In this document: piece by piece, positions 1-8,490 of the stretch
How positions within the stretch are numbered: the first letter of the stretch is position 1
Layout: each line of letters begins with the position of its first letter
Assembly: GCF_000622085.1 (NCBI RefSeq)
Contig: NZ_JHWL01000002.1
Location: 186,001-250,000, forward strand
DNA length: 64,000 nucleotides
Reading direction: 5' to 3'
DNA from: Butyrivibrio proteoclasticus P6B7
GTDB taxonomy: Bacteria; Bacillota; Clostridia; Lachnospirales; Lachnospiraceae
Program-made: the position numbers and the translations under genes
Notes under the pieces: generated by a model
What the model was told of the DNA's origin: nothing
The model's database searches: none
Seen by the model: the letters and a program-made list of their open reading frames with translations, nothing else

Positions 1-1
1 T

Positions 2-301
2 GCACTTATCTATATGTATATTGGTTTTATTATGGGTAAGCTTCATGCAATTTTCTTTTCCCAGAATCTGGCTATTCCAATTGTGTTTATAACAATATCC
101 GATTTCATTTTTGGCTTTATTTGTTATGTGCTTATGTTCCTGTTTAGGAATAAGTACGACATTGGCTATTTCATGGTTACGATTGTTATTCCGGAAATGG
201 TCTATACAGCTATTGTAGCTATTTTTCTTTATCCAATAATCCTTCGCATTAATACGTCAATAGATGAGAAGGAGCAAAGGAGCGCTAAGAAATTTGTTTA
301 A
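2..301 (+). CDS. mreD: Rod shape-determining protein MreD, C-terminal part
   Basis: The reading frame is open to the left window edge, so the gene is 5'-truncated here; about 99 residues are visible. They form hydrophobic segments typical of MreD, the small polytopic membrane partner of MreC and MreB in lateral wall synthesis. The tail is short and polar. Assignment rests mainly on context: mrdA and rodA follow at once, the usual mreBCD-mrdA-rodA order. The end overlaps the start of mrdA by 8 bases, suggesting translational coupling. Confidence 0.75.
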   Translation, partial: ALIYMYIGFIMGKLHAIFFSQNLAIPIVFITISDFIFGFICYVLMFLFRNKYDIGYFMVTIVIPEMVYTAIVAIFLYPIILRINTSIDEKEQRSAKKFV

Positions 302-3152
302 TGAATTTAAAGAGAATTTTATTAAGTTCATAACATCCAGATTTGTAACTGTTTGTGCAGTTGTATTTCTTTTAGCCTGTGTTCTTATCTACAGGCTGTT
401 TTCTCTGCAGATTGTAAGTGGTGAGTATTATCTTGACTCTTTTAAGTTAAGGATCAAGAAGGAGAAGACAATTGCTGCTACAAGAGGAAATATATACGAC
501 AGAAACGGCAATCTTCTTGCATATAACGAGCTTGCTAATTCTGTTACTATCGAGGACGTTTATAAATCCGGTAGAAGTAAGAACAGTAATATCAATAATA
601 CTCTTAACACTCTGATCGATATCATTGAGTCAAACGGTGATAGTGTTGATCAGGATTTTAAGATTATTCTTGACGAGGGTGATAATTTCGTATTCACAGT
701 TGAAGGCAATGCGCTACTACGTTTTCTTGCTGATGTTTATGGACATTCTTCCATAAATGACCTTAAGTATGAAGAGAAGACCAAGACTGCCCAGGAGGTT
801 GTTGACGATCTTTGCACTACTTTTGGCATTGGAAGTAATGAGGTAGAAGATGACAGTAAGACCTTCACTCCAAGACTTGGCTATACCAATGACAGAGCTC
901 TTAAGATCTTAAATGTCAGATATAATATGAGTTCAAACTCATACCAGAAATATATTGATACCACAGTTGCTTCTGATGTTAGCGACCAGACTGTTGCTGA
1001 TGTTATGGAGAATGCTGATATTCTTGAGGGTGTTTCCATTGAAGAAAGCACTGCAAGAAAGTACGTAGATTCTGTTTACTTCTCACAGGTTCTTGGCTAT
1101 ACCGGTAAGGTTTCTGAGGATGAGCTTGCTGAGCTTGTTAAAACCAATCCTAATTACGGTATCAATGATACTGTTGGTAAATCCGGAATTGAGCAGGCCA
1201 TGGAGAGTGTGCTTCAGGGTACAAAGGGATCTGAGACTGTTTATGTAGATAATACAGGTCAGGTAATTGAGACCTCCAGCTATGTAGATTCTGTTGCTGG
1301 TAATGATGTTTATCTTACTATCGATAAGGACCTTACTGAGGCTTGCTACAATATCATTGAGCAGTCACTTGCAGGTATTCTTACATCCAAGATTCAGAAT
1401 GTTAAGACTTATACCTATACTTCTGCATCAAGTTCCAGCAGCATTGTTATTCCTATTTATGATGTTTATTTTGCAATTTTTGATAATCATGTGGTAGATT
1501 TGGATCATTTTACTTCTGATAAAGCAGGAGAGAATGAGAAGGCTGTATATTCAGCTTTTATAAACAAGAATACAGAGGTGTTATCAGAGATAAGGAGCGA
1601 GCTTACAAGCAAGGCTACTCCTTATGATAAGCTTTCCAAGGAGTATCAGTGGTATATGTCACATATCGCTGCCATGCTTTATTCTGATGGAATCATCGAC
1701 AGTAGTCTAGTAGATAAGCAGAATGAGAAATATATTGCCTGGACTACAGATGAGACTATTTCACTGGCAGAGTATATCAGATTTACAATCTCTGAGAACT
1801 GGGTAGATGTATCTAAGCTTAGCATTGATAACCAGTACGCTGATTCTGAGGAAATCTTTAATCAGATAGTTAACTATATCATTGATAAGCTTGGTTCTGA
1901 TGTGGATTTTCAGACCAGGTATTATAAATATCTTTTGCTTGATGGATATATCAGCGGCAATCAGGTATGCAATATTCTTCTTGAACAGGATGTTGTAAGT
2001 ATCGAGGACGAAGAGCTTTCTCTTTGGCAAAGAGGTGGAGAAAGTTCATACACCTTCATGATCAACAGAATATCCAATCTGGATATTACACCTGCGCAGC
2101 TTGCCCTTGATCCATGTTCAGGTTCTATGGTCATTACTGATGTTAATACCGGTGATGTACTTGCCCTTGTTTCATATCCTGGATATGACAACAATATGAT
2201 GGCTAATGGAGTTGATGCAGATTACTACGCTAAGCTTCGTAGTGATAAGTCCAATCCGCTTTATAACTACGCAACTCAGCAGAAGACTGCTCCTGGTTCT
2301 ACCTTCAAGATGGTATCAGCTACTGCTGGCCTTATGGAGGGAGTTATTACCACTGATTCTGTTATCTATTGCGGTGGTATTTTTGATAAGCTTGACGTTC
2401 ATCCTAAGTGTTGGATCTATCCTGGCGGACATGGAGGATTAAATGTTACCGGCGGAATCAGAAATTCCTGTAACGTATTCTTTTATGAAGTCGGTTTTAG
2501 ATTAGGACTTGTGGGAGATTCCTATTCTTCTGATACAGGTCTTCAGAAGCTTGCTAATTATGCAGGTCTTTACGGACTTACTGAGAAGTCTGGCATTGAG
2601 ATCGCTGAGTCAGAGCCTCAGGTTTCTGATATGGACTCAGTTCGTTCTGCCATCGGTCAGGGTACTAACCTTTATACCACTGTTGGTCTTGCAAGATATG
2701 TAACTACTGTCGCCAATAGCGGAACCTGCTATAACCTGACTCTTGTAGATAAGACCACAGATTCAAACGGTAATCTTCTTGAAGATTACAGCGCAGAAGT
2801 TAGGAACACTGTAGAAATGCCTACTTCTTATTGGAATGCGATCCATCTTGGTATGAGACAGGTGGTGCAGGATAAATCATATTATGCAGACCTTGGAGTT
2901 TCAGTTGCTGGTAAGACAGGAACAGCTCAGGAATCAGCCAGCAGACCAAACCATGCGTTGTTTGTATGCTATGCTCCTTATGAACATCCTGAGATTGCCA
3001 TAGCAACACGTATAGCTAATGGTTATACTTCAAGTTATGCAGCGCAGATTACTAAAGAAGTACTTGCATATTACTTTGATCTTAGGGATGAGGATGATAT
3101 TCTTTCTGGAACAGCTCAGACTCTCCAGGATGGTGCTACTAACGCAGACTGA
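294..3152 (+). CDS. mrdA: Penicillin-binding protein 2 (elongasome transpeptidase), enlarged form
   Basis: Class B PBP that cross-links peptidoglycan during elongation, acting with RodA. One N-terminal membrane segment (about residues 14-38) precedes the dimerization domain and the transpeptidase. Active-site motifs are visible: STFK with the nucleophilic Ser near residue 669, SCN near 725 and KTGTAQ near 874. I prefer the TTG at 294, because AAAGGAG lies 11 bases upstream; an ATG at 264 in the same frame has no good ribosome site. At about 952 residues it is much longer than the usual 600-700. The extra length is an insertion of roughly 240 residues (about 363-606) between the dimerization region and the sequence beginning PCSGSMVITDVNTG. 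It lies between mreD and rodA in one operon. Confidence 0.93.
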   Translation: MFNEFKENFIKFITSRFVTVCAVVFLLACVLIYRLFSLQIVSGEYYLDSFKLRIKKEKTIAATRGNIYDRNGNLLAYNELANSVTIEDVYKSGRSKNSNINNTLNTLIDIIESNGDSVDQDFKIILDEGDNFVFTVEGNALLRFLADVYGHSSINDLKYEEKTKTAQEVVDDLCTTFGIGSNEVEDDSKTFTPRLGYTNDRALKILNVRYNMSSNSYQKYIDTTVASDVSDQTVADVMENADILEGVSIEESTARKYVDSVYFSQVLGYTGKVSEDELAELVKTNPNYGINDTVGKSGIEQAMESVLQGTKGSETVYVDNTGQVIETSSYVDSVAGNDVYLTIDKDLTEACYNIIEQSLAGILTSKIQNVKTYTYTSASSSSSIVIPIYDVYFAIFDNHVVDLDHFTSDKAGENEKAVYSAFINKNTEVLSEIRSELTSKATPYDKLSKEYQWYMSHIAAMLYSDGIIDSSLVDKQNEKYIAWTTDETISLAEYIRFTISENWVDVSKLSIDNQYADSEEIFNQIVNYIIDKLGSDVDFQTRYYKYLLLDGYISGNQVCNILLEQDVVSIEDEELSLWQRGGESSYTFMINRISNLDITPAQLALDPCSGSMVITDVNTGDVLALVSYPGYDNNMMANGVDADYYAKLRSDKSNPLYNYATQQKTAPGSTFKMVSATAGLMEGVITTDSVIYCGGIFDKLDVHPKCWIYPGGHGGLNVTGGIRNSCNVFFYEVGFRLGLVGDSYSSDTGLQKLANYAGLYGLTEKSGIEIAESEPQVSDMDSVRSAIGQGTNLYTTVGLARYVTTVANSGTCYNLTLVDKTTDSNGNLLEDYSAEVRNTVEMPTSYWNAIHLGMRQVVQDKSYYADLGVSVAGKTGTAQESASRPNHALFVCYAPYEHPEIAIATRIANGYTSSYAAQITKEVLAYYFDLRDEDDILSGTAQTLQDGATNAD

Positions 3153-3167
3153 TCAAGGAGACATTTG

Positions 3168-4277
3168 ATGATTAAGAAATATAGGATCATCGACTACGAC
3201 TTTTCACTGGTAGTCATGGTCATAGCACTGACTATAATTGGAATAATGGCTATTAATTCAGCTGAGCCTTCGTTTAGGAATAAACAGATTGCAGGTTTGG
3301 TTATGGGTATCGTTCTTATGGTGTTCATTTCTATCCTGGATTATCTGTTTATAATCAAACTTTATTTTGTTTTTTATATACTTAATGTGGTAATTCTTGC
3401 ACTGGTTTTATCGCCTTTAGGCAGTAGTACCAACGGTGCGCAGCGATGGATCAACCTTTTTGGTGTTACTTTTCAGCCTTCTGAAGCGGCCAAAATTTTA
3501 TTGATTTTATTTTATGCGCAGTTTATTATGAAGTATAAAGATAAGATTAAAAACTTTGGTTTTGTAGTCATCTGTGTGGGTCTTTTAGCAATTCCGTTAG
3601 GACTGGTATACAAGCAGCCTGACTTGTCCACATGTATCATGCTTTTACTTATTTTTTCTACGATCATGTTTGTCAGTGGCATTAGTTGGAAGATTGTTGT
3701 TGCAGTTCTATCTGTCGCAGTTCCTACTGTTTTCTTTGTAATTTATAGTGCCGTTCAGGGTGAGAGTAGTTTTCTTCATGATTATCAAAGAAGACGTATC
3801 CTTGCATGGTTACATCCTGAAGACTATGCCAATTCAGATGCCTATCAGACCCTTAATTCTATGATGGCTATTGGTTCTGGACAGTTGTATGGTAAGGGTT
3901 ATAATACCAATGAGATCAGTTCAGTTCTTAATAGTGGATTTATTTCTGAATCTCAGACAGACTTTATCTTTGCCGTTATTGGTGAAGAGTTTGGTTTTGT
4001 AGGCGCTTGCCTTGTTATTGTTCTTATTATGGTTATTGCAATGAAGTGCTTTATGATCGCCATGAGAGCCGGTAACAGAGCAGGAGAGATTATCGCAGCC
4101 GGTGTTGGAGCCTGGATTGGATTTCAGGGACTTCTTAATATCGGAGTTGCCACTGGAGTAATGCCTAATACGGGACTTCCACTTCCCTTTGTTAGTTATG
4201 GACTTACCTCGCTTCTAAGTATATACATGGGAGTCGGGTTTGTATTAAATGTAAGACTTCAAAGTCATAAACAATAA
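3168..4277 (+). CDS. rodA: Rod shape-determining glycosyltransferase RodA
   Basis: SEDS-family integral membrane peptidoglycan polymerase that works with PBP2. The protein is about 369 residues and almost wholly hydrophobic with multiple membrane spans. Family signatures seen are the GAQRWI...FQPSE segment near residue 90 and the C-terminal PFVSYGLTSLL segment. AAGGAG at 3155-3160 sits 7 bases before the ATG at 3168; a TTG directly in front (3165) is too close. It starts 15 bases after mrdA. A FtsW or SpoVE assignment cannot be fully excluded, but the mre-mrd context favours RodA. Confidence 0.92.
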   Translation: MIKKYRIIDYDFSLVVMVIALTIIGIMAINSAEPSFRNKQIAGLVMGIVLMVFISILDYLFIIKLYFVFYILNVVILALVLSPLGSSTNGAQRWINLFGVTFQPSEAAKILLILFYAQFIMKYKDKIKNFGFVVICVGLLAIPLGLVYKQPDLSTCIMLLLIFSTIMFVSGISWKIVVAVLSVAVPTVFFVIYSAVQGESSFLHDYQRRRILAWLHPEDYANSDAYQTLNSMMAIGSGQLYGKGYNTNEISSVLNSGFISESQTDFIFAVIGEEFGFVGACLVIVLIMVIAMKCFMIAMRAGNRAGEIIAAGVGAWIGFQGLLNIGVATGVMPNTGLPLPFVSYGLTSLLSIYMGVGFVLNVRLQSHKQ

Positions 4278-4298
4278 GTATTGGAGGGTATAAGTTTT

Positions 4299-4694
4299 AT
4301 GAATATAGCACTTATAGCACATGACGCAAAAAAGAAACTTATGCAGAATTTTTGTATAGCATATAGAGGTATCCTTAGTAAAAACGATCTTTATGCAACA
4401 GGTACAACTGGAAGACTTATTGAAGAGGTTACCAATCTTACTGTACACAAGTATCTTGCAGGACATCTTGGTGGTGTTCAGCAGCTTGGAGCTGCTATTG
4501 AGCACAACGAGACTGACCTTGTTATCTTCCTTAGAGATCCACTTACAGTTAAATCCCACGAGCCAGATATCAATAATATTATGACTCTTTGTGATATGCA
4601 TAATATCCCTGTTGCAACTAACCTTGCTTCAGCTGAACTTCTTATCAAATCACTTGACAGGGGAGATCTTGAGTGGCGTGAGATGTACAAATAA
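4299..4694 (+). CDS. mgsA: Methylglyoxal synthase homologue with altered catalytic residue
   Basis: Methylglyoxal synthase converts dihydroxyacetone phosphate to methylglyoxal and phosphate, bypassing lower glycolysis. Conserved family features are AHD at residues 7-9, ATGTTG near 33-38, HLGG at 56-59, DPL at 80-82, HEPD at 87-90 and IPVATN. Against the E. coli enzyme, as I recall it, the phosphate-binding and His98/Asp101 positions are kept (H87, D90). The Asp71 position, in the GGDQQ motif and reported as the catalytic base, is Val60 here (GGVQQ), and the usual FFWDP reads FLRDP. The ATG at 4299 follows GGAGGG by 10 bases. The 3' end overlaps the next gene by 17 bases. The fold assignment is strong; activity is uncertain. 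Confidence 0.85.
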   Translation: MNIALIAHDAKKKLMQNFCIAYRGILSKNDLYATGTTGRLIEEVTNLTVHKYLAGHLGGVQQLGAAIEHNETDLVIFLRDPLTVKSHEPDINNIMTLCDMHNIPVATNLASAELLIKSLDRGDLEWREMYK

Positions 4695-5643
4695 GCTTAT
4701 TATAGCTTTTCTACTGACTATAACAATCACATTAAATCTAACTGGGTGCAGTCTTTTTGACTATTCTGCCCATTATACCAATCAGACATCTGAGACAGAT
4801 TCCAGGAATAATCTTTATTATCCTACATTTGCCTCAGATATTTGTGTTGTGAATACAGATATACTTTCTGATGACGTTGCCCTTGGTGATAAGGTCAGCG
4901 CTGGTCTTTTTGACCTTAATAAGAAAGAGACTCTTTATGCTCAGAACGTCAATGAGCAGGTTCAGCCAGCTTCTCTTACAAAGGTTATGACAGCTCTTGT
5001 TGCCCTTAAGTATGGAAGTCTGGATCAGGTGCTTGTTGCAGGTTCTGATGTTTATGTAAACGAAAGCGGAGCACAGAAGATCGGTCTTAAAGAGGGAGAC
5101 AGACTCACCTTGGATCAGGCCCTTCATATTCTGCTTATATATTCTGCCAATGATGTGGCCAATCTTATCGCATCTAACATTGGCGGTTCCTACGCTGAAT
5201 TTATCGAGCTTATGAACAAAGAGGCCTCTGAAATTGGAGCAACCAATTCTCATTTTGTTAATCCCCATGGCTTAACAGCAGAGGATCACTATGTTACTGC
5301 TTATGATATGTATCTGATCTTTAATGCTGCTATGGAGTACGATACCTTTAGTGAGATCATCAATATGAATGAATATACTACTTCATATCTTGACGCAAGT
5401 GGTACTTCCAAAGAGGTCAGTGTCAGCAACACCAATGGATACCTTGCCGGAGCACAGGCAGCTCCATCTGGCGTTACAGTTATTGGAGGTAAAACTGGAA
5501 CAACTCAGGCTGCAGGTCATTGTCTTGTTCTCCTTGCAAGAGACACAAGTGGCAATCCTTACATCTCAGTAATCATGCGGGATACAGACTCTGCAACTCT
5601 TTATAATGATATGTCACAATTACTCGGAGAAATAGTGAATTAA
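4678..5643 (+). CDS. D-alanyl-D-alanine carboxypeptidase, lipoprotein
   Basis: Penicillin-binding D,D-carboxypeptidase of the DacA/DacF type (peptidase S11), trimming the terminal D-Ala of peptidoglycan stem peptides. Motifs are SLTK (nucleophilic Ser), SAN and KTGTTQ. I place the start at GTG 4678, inside the end of mgsA, because this gives a 24-residue signal ending in the lipobox LTGC, so the mature enzyme would be lipid-anchored outside the membrane. A TTG at 4669 is an alternative, being closer to AGGGGAG (4659-4665). It is the last gene of the mre/mrd run. The C-terminal PBP5-like beta domain seems to be absent, since the protein ends soon after the KTG region. Confidence 0.88.
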   Translation: MRCTNKLIIAFLLTITITLNLTGCSLFDYSAHYTNQTSETDSRNNLYYPTFASDICVVNTDILSDDVALGDKVSAGLFDLNKKETLYAQNVNEQVQPASLTKVMTALVALKYGSLDQVLVAGSDVYVNESGAQKIGLKEGDRLTLDQALHILLIYSANDVANLIASNIGGSYAEFIELMNKEASEIGATNSHFVNPHGLTAEDHYVTAYDMYLIFNAAMEYDTFSEIINMNEYTTSYLDASGTSKEVSVSNTNGYLAGAQAAPSGVTVIGGKTGTTQAAGHCLVLLARDTSGNPYISVIMRDTDSATLYNDMSQLLGEIVN

Positions 5644-5645
5644 GG

Positions 5646-5674
5646 TTGTCTTTTCCGCCCTAATAACATATAAT
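5646..5674 (+). promoter_or_regulatory. Sigma-A type promoter
   Basis: TTGTCT at 5646-5651 and a perfect TATAAT at 5669-5674, separated by 17 bases. It starts right after the carboxypeptidase stop codon and drives the P-loop gene at 5717. Confidence 0.75.
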
Positions 5675-5716
5675 TAATACATCAATTTAAATTCTTGCTT
5701 GCAGGAGGGTATGCCG

Positions 5717-6142
5717 ATGGTTCAGTTAATTGTTGGGAAAAAGGGAAAGGGTAAGACCAAATGCTTATTGGACAAGGTAAACACTGAGGTTAAGAACGTT
5801 TTAGGTAGTGTTGCCTTTCTTGATAAGAACACTAAGCACATGTATGAGCTTAATAACAAGATCCGTTTAATTGTTGTTTCAGATTTCATGATTTCAAATT
5901 CCGATGAGTTTATCGGATTCGTAAGTGGTATCATTTCGCAGGACCACGATCTCCAGCAGATGTATTTTGATAGTTTCCTTAATATCTCATGTTTAGAAGA
6001 GAATATTGATGACATGGTTTCTACCATTGAGAAGCTAGAGAAGCTTTCTGAGAAGTTTAATGTAGACTTCGTTCTTAGTGTATCAAGAGATGAATCTGAG
6101 CTTCCAGAAGCAGTTAAATCTAAGGTTGTTATTTCTTTGTAA
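5717..6142 (+). CDS. Small P-loop nucleotide-binding protein of unknown role
   Basis: A protein of about 141 residues opening with a Walker A-like motif, GKKGKGKT, at residues 7-14. No clear Walker B or helicase motif follows; the C-terminal half is charged and probably helical. The ATG at 5717 is preferred because AGGAGGG at 5703-5709 lies 7 bases upstream; the ATG at 5711 is too close. It has its own promoter and terminator, so it is a monocistronic gene between wall and division genes. Similar short proteins are sometimes labelled PilT-like, but I see no support for a motility role. Function unknown. Confidence 0.75.
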   Translation: MVQLIVGKKGKGKTKCLLDKVNTEVKNVLGSVAFLDKNTKHMYELNNKIRLIVVSDFMISNSDEFIGFVSGIISQDHDLQQMYFDSFLNISCLEENIDDMVSTIEKLEKLSEKFNVDFVLSVSRDESELPEAVKSKVVISL

Positions 6143-6157
6143 TATTGAATAGTTCTA

Positions 6158-6187
6158 TAAGCCGCGGAACTACGCCGCGGCTTATTC
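6158..6187 (+). terminator. Intrinsic terminator-like hairpin
   Basis: Perfect 10-bp stem TAAGCCGCGG/CCGCGGCTTA with a 7-base loop, followed by a weak T-rich run (TTCTTT). It lies between the P-loop gene and the HlyD-like gene. Confidence 0.7.
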
Positions 6188-6207
6188 TTTGAGGGAGTTT
6201 TTAGTCT

Positions 6208-7776
6208 TTGGATACAAACCAGAAAGTTACTAAATATCCTAAGAATATGAATAACATCAATATCGGCATGGTGTTTTTTGCTGTTATTGCTATCTATGTT
6301 GTTATCAGTGTTATTACATATCTTCGTAAGGATCATATTGTAGGATACGAGGTTAAAGAGGGATCTCTTTCTTCAAACAATATCTATGAGGCTGTGGCCC
6401 TTCGAAAAGAGGAGATTGTAGAAAGTGACACCGCCGGATATGTGAATTACTTCGCTTCAGAGGGCGGAAGAGTTGCCGTTGGAAATCTTGTCTATACTGT
6501 AGATGAATCGGGACAGCTTCTTGATTACCTTAAGTCCCAGGGCTCTGAGGAGGTAGCTCTTTCTGATGATGATATGTCTGAGCTTAGAACTCAGATGGTG
6601 AGCTTTGATGCCTCTTTTGACCCACATAATTTCCATACTGTGTATGACTTTAAGGTGTCACTTAGTGGTACTGTTCAGAAGCTTTCCAACAACAGTATTC
6701 TCTCTAATATTCAGTCTCTTAATTCCGGAGGCTCTACACTGGCGGCAATTAATTACAAATATGCTGGTAACACCGGAATTGTAGTATATTCAACTGACGG
6801 ATATGAGGACAAAACCTTACAGACGCTTACTGTGGCTGATTTTGATGAACCAAACTATAACAAGAATCAGCTGATCAACAATAATCTCGTTAAGGTGGGA
6901 GATCCTGTTTATAAGCTTTGTACCAGTGAGGAATGGTCCATAGTTATTCATGAGAATGATCAGGACAAGGTTAACGAGCTGGTGGAGAGAGAATATGTAA
7001 AGGTTAGATTCATCAAGAATCAGGATGAATCCTGGGGAAAGGTTACAGCCTTTACTAATGCTGATGGTGATACTTTTGTTCAGCTTACCTTTACTAATTC
7101 AATGATCACCTTTTGCAGAGACAGATTTCTTAATGTGGAGCTGATCACAGAGGATGAGAGCGGACTTAAGATTCCTAATTCTGCCATAGTTAACAAGAAT
7201 TTCTATCTTGTTCCTAAGGACTATGTGATCAAGAATAATGACAATTCGTCTACCGTTCTTAGAGTTAAATATGATGAACAGGGTAATGAAACCACTGAGC
7301 TTGTAACCGTTACCGTTTATAATGAGACAGAGACTGAGTATTACCTGGACACTCAGGTACTTAGAAGTGGCGATAGCCTTATTAAGCCTGAGTCTACAGA
7401 AAGGTATACGGTATCCAAGACGGATTCGCTTATTGGAGTTTACAATATCAATAAGGGCTATGCGGACTTTAGACAGATCAAGATCCTTTATCAGAATGAG
7501 GAGTACGCCATAGTTAAATCTAATACTATGTATGGTCTTTCTGTTTATGATTACATCGTGCTTGATTCCTCAACCATTGGTGAGGACGGAAATGCCAAGA
7601 AGAGCAGTAATCTAAGCATTGATAAAGATGACTCCAAGGATGAGGCATCTGAAGGGGCATCTGAAGAGACTTCAGAAGAGTCTTCAGAAGAGAATTCAGA
7701 AGAAGGCGTAAGCGCTGATACTGAAGAAACAGAAACTGAAAATTCCGAAAGCGCCGGTTCTGAAACGTCAGAATAA
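6208..7776 (+). CDS. HlyD-like membrane-anchored protein upstream of sepF
   Basis: About 522 residues. A short basic cytoplasmic N-terminus is followed by one membrane segment (about residues 18-37) and a large external part. The region after the membrane segment (YEVKEGSL, then SDTAGYVNYF..GGRVAVGN) resembles the lipoyl/barrel-sandwich hybrid domain of HlyD-type adaptors. The C-terminal 50 or so residues are a low-complexity Glu/Ser/Thr tail. The start is TTG 6208, 10 bases after GAGGGAG (6191-6197). Genes of this kind often stand just before the ylmE-sepF region in Clostridia, so a link to division is an inference from context. No export ATPase or outer component is nearby, and ylmE is absent. 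Confidence 0.7.
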   Translation: MDTNQKVTKYPKNMNNINIGMVFFAVIAIYVVISVITYLRKDHIVGYEVKEGSLSSNNIYEAVALRKEEIVESDTAGYVNYFASEGGRVAVGNLVYTVDESGQLLDYLKSQGSEEVALSDDDMSELRTQMVSFDASFDPHNFHTVYDFKVSLSGTVQKLSNNSILSNIQSLNSGGSTLAAINYKYAGNTGIVVYSTDGYEDKTLQTLTVADFDEPNYNKNQLINNNLVKVGDPVYKLCTSEEWSIVIHENDQDKVNELVEREYVKVRFIKNQDESWGKVTAFTNADGDTFVQLTFTNSMITFCRDRFLNVELITEDESGLKIPNSAIVNKNFYLVPKDYVIKNNDNSSTVLRVKYDEQGNETTELVTVTVYNETETEYYLDTQVLRSGDSLIKPESTERYTVSKTDSLIGVYNINKGYADFRQIKILYQNEEYAIVKSNTMYGLSVYDYIVLDSSTIGEDGNAKKSSNLSIDKDDSKDEASEGASEETSEESSEENSEEGVSADTEETETENSESAGSETSE

Positions 7777-7799
7777 TTATTACTTAATGGCTCAGAAAT

Positions 7800-7829
7800 T
7801 TGACAGAACATGTAATATTAAGCTAATAT
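7800..7829 (+). promoter_or_regulatory. Promoter for sepF
   Basis: TTGACA at 7800-7805 and TAATAT at 7824-7829 with an 18-base spacer, about 48 bases before the sepF start. Confidence 0.65.
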
Positions 7830-7876
7830 TATATTTAGTTTTGATTGGGAAATTATTTTGAGGAGTTAATAATACA

Positions 7877-8401
7877 ATGAGCGTAATGGACAAGTTTTTG
7901 AAAGCAATTCAGCTTAATGGGGATGATGATAGTGGTTATTATGATGAGGATTATGATAACTACGGAAGTTCTAAGATTGAATCCATAAATGCAAATGCAC
8001 CAATTGGCAAGGATGATCCTACAATTGATGCATCTGAGGAAAAGGTTAAGAAGGTAGCACCTAAGGTTGTTCCTTCCAGAAAGAGAAACTTAAGCGCTGC
8101 TGGCATGGAGGTTTGTGTTATCAAACCTACTTCAGTAGAGGATGCAAGAGAGATTACAGAGACTCTTTTAGCTAACCGCACAGTAGTACTTAATCTTGAA
8201 GGTCTTGATGTTGACATAGCACAGAGAATCATTGATTTTACATCAGGTTCTTGCTTTGCTATTTCTGGTAATCTCCAGAAGATATCAAGATATATATTTA
8301 TTATCACACCTTCAAGTGTTGATATTTCCGGTGATTTCCAGAGCATGATAAATGGAGCCTTCGGAAGCGGTATAGCTGAGGGACCACAGCAGATTGATTG
8401 A
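7877..8401 (+). CDS. sepF: Cell division protein SepF
   Basis: SepF binds the FtsZ C-terminus and tethers and bundles Z-ring filaments at the membrane. The 174-residue protein has the family plan: an N-terminal amphipathic stretch (MSVMDKFLKAIQL), an acidic Asp/Tyr-rich linker, and a C-terminal domain from about residue 75 containing VIKPTSVEDAREI, VVLNLEGLD and RIIDFTSGSCFAISG. The last of these is close to the usual R..DF..G..YA..G motif. It has its own promoter and ends at an intrinsic terminator. Confidence 0.93.
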   Translation: MSVMDKFLKAIQLNGDDDSGYYDEDYDNYGSSKIESINANAPIGKDDPTIDASEEKVKKVAPKVVPSRKRNLSAAGMEVCVIKPTSVEDAREITETLLANRTVVLNLEGLDVDIAQRIIDFTSGSCFAISGNLQKISRYIFIITPSSVDISGDFQSMINGAFGSGIAEGPQQID

Positions 8402-8405
8402 TATT

Positions 8406-8445
8406 AAAGGCTGTTGACGTTTTGATTGTCAACAGCTTTTCTTTC
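8406..8445 (+). terminator. Intrinsic terminator of sepF
   Basis: Perfect 9-bp stem GCTGTTGAC (8410-8418)/GTCAACAGC (8428-8436), followed by TTTTCTTTC. It starts 4 bases after the sepF stop codon. Confidence 0.85.
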
Positions 8446-8455
8446 GTAATAAAAT
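8426..8455 (+). promoter_or_regulatory. Candidate aroB promoter overlapping the sepF terminator
   Basis: TTGTCA at 8426-8431, inside the descending arm of the terminator, and TAAAAT at 8450-8455 with an 18-base spacer. It would give a leader of about 30 bases to the aroB start at 8491. Confidence 0.5.
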
Positions 8456-8490
8456 ACAACAATAGGATGGACATGACGATGAGTGAGGTT

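Noticed and set aside
7640-7776. Repetitive GAA/TCA-rich stretch at the end of the HlyD-like gene
   Set aside because: It encodes the Glu/Ser-rich protein tail in frame, so it is low-complexity coding sequence rather than a separate repeat element.
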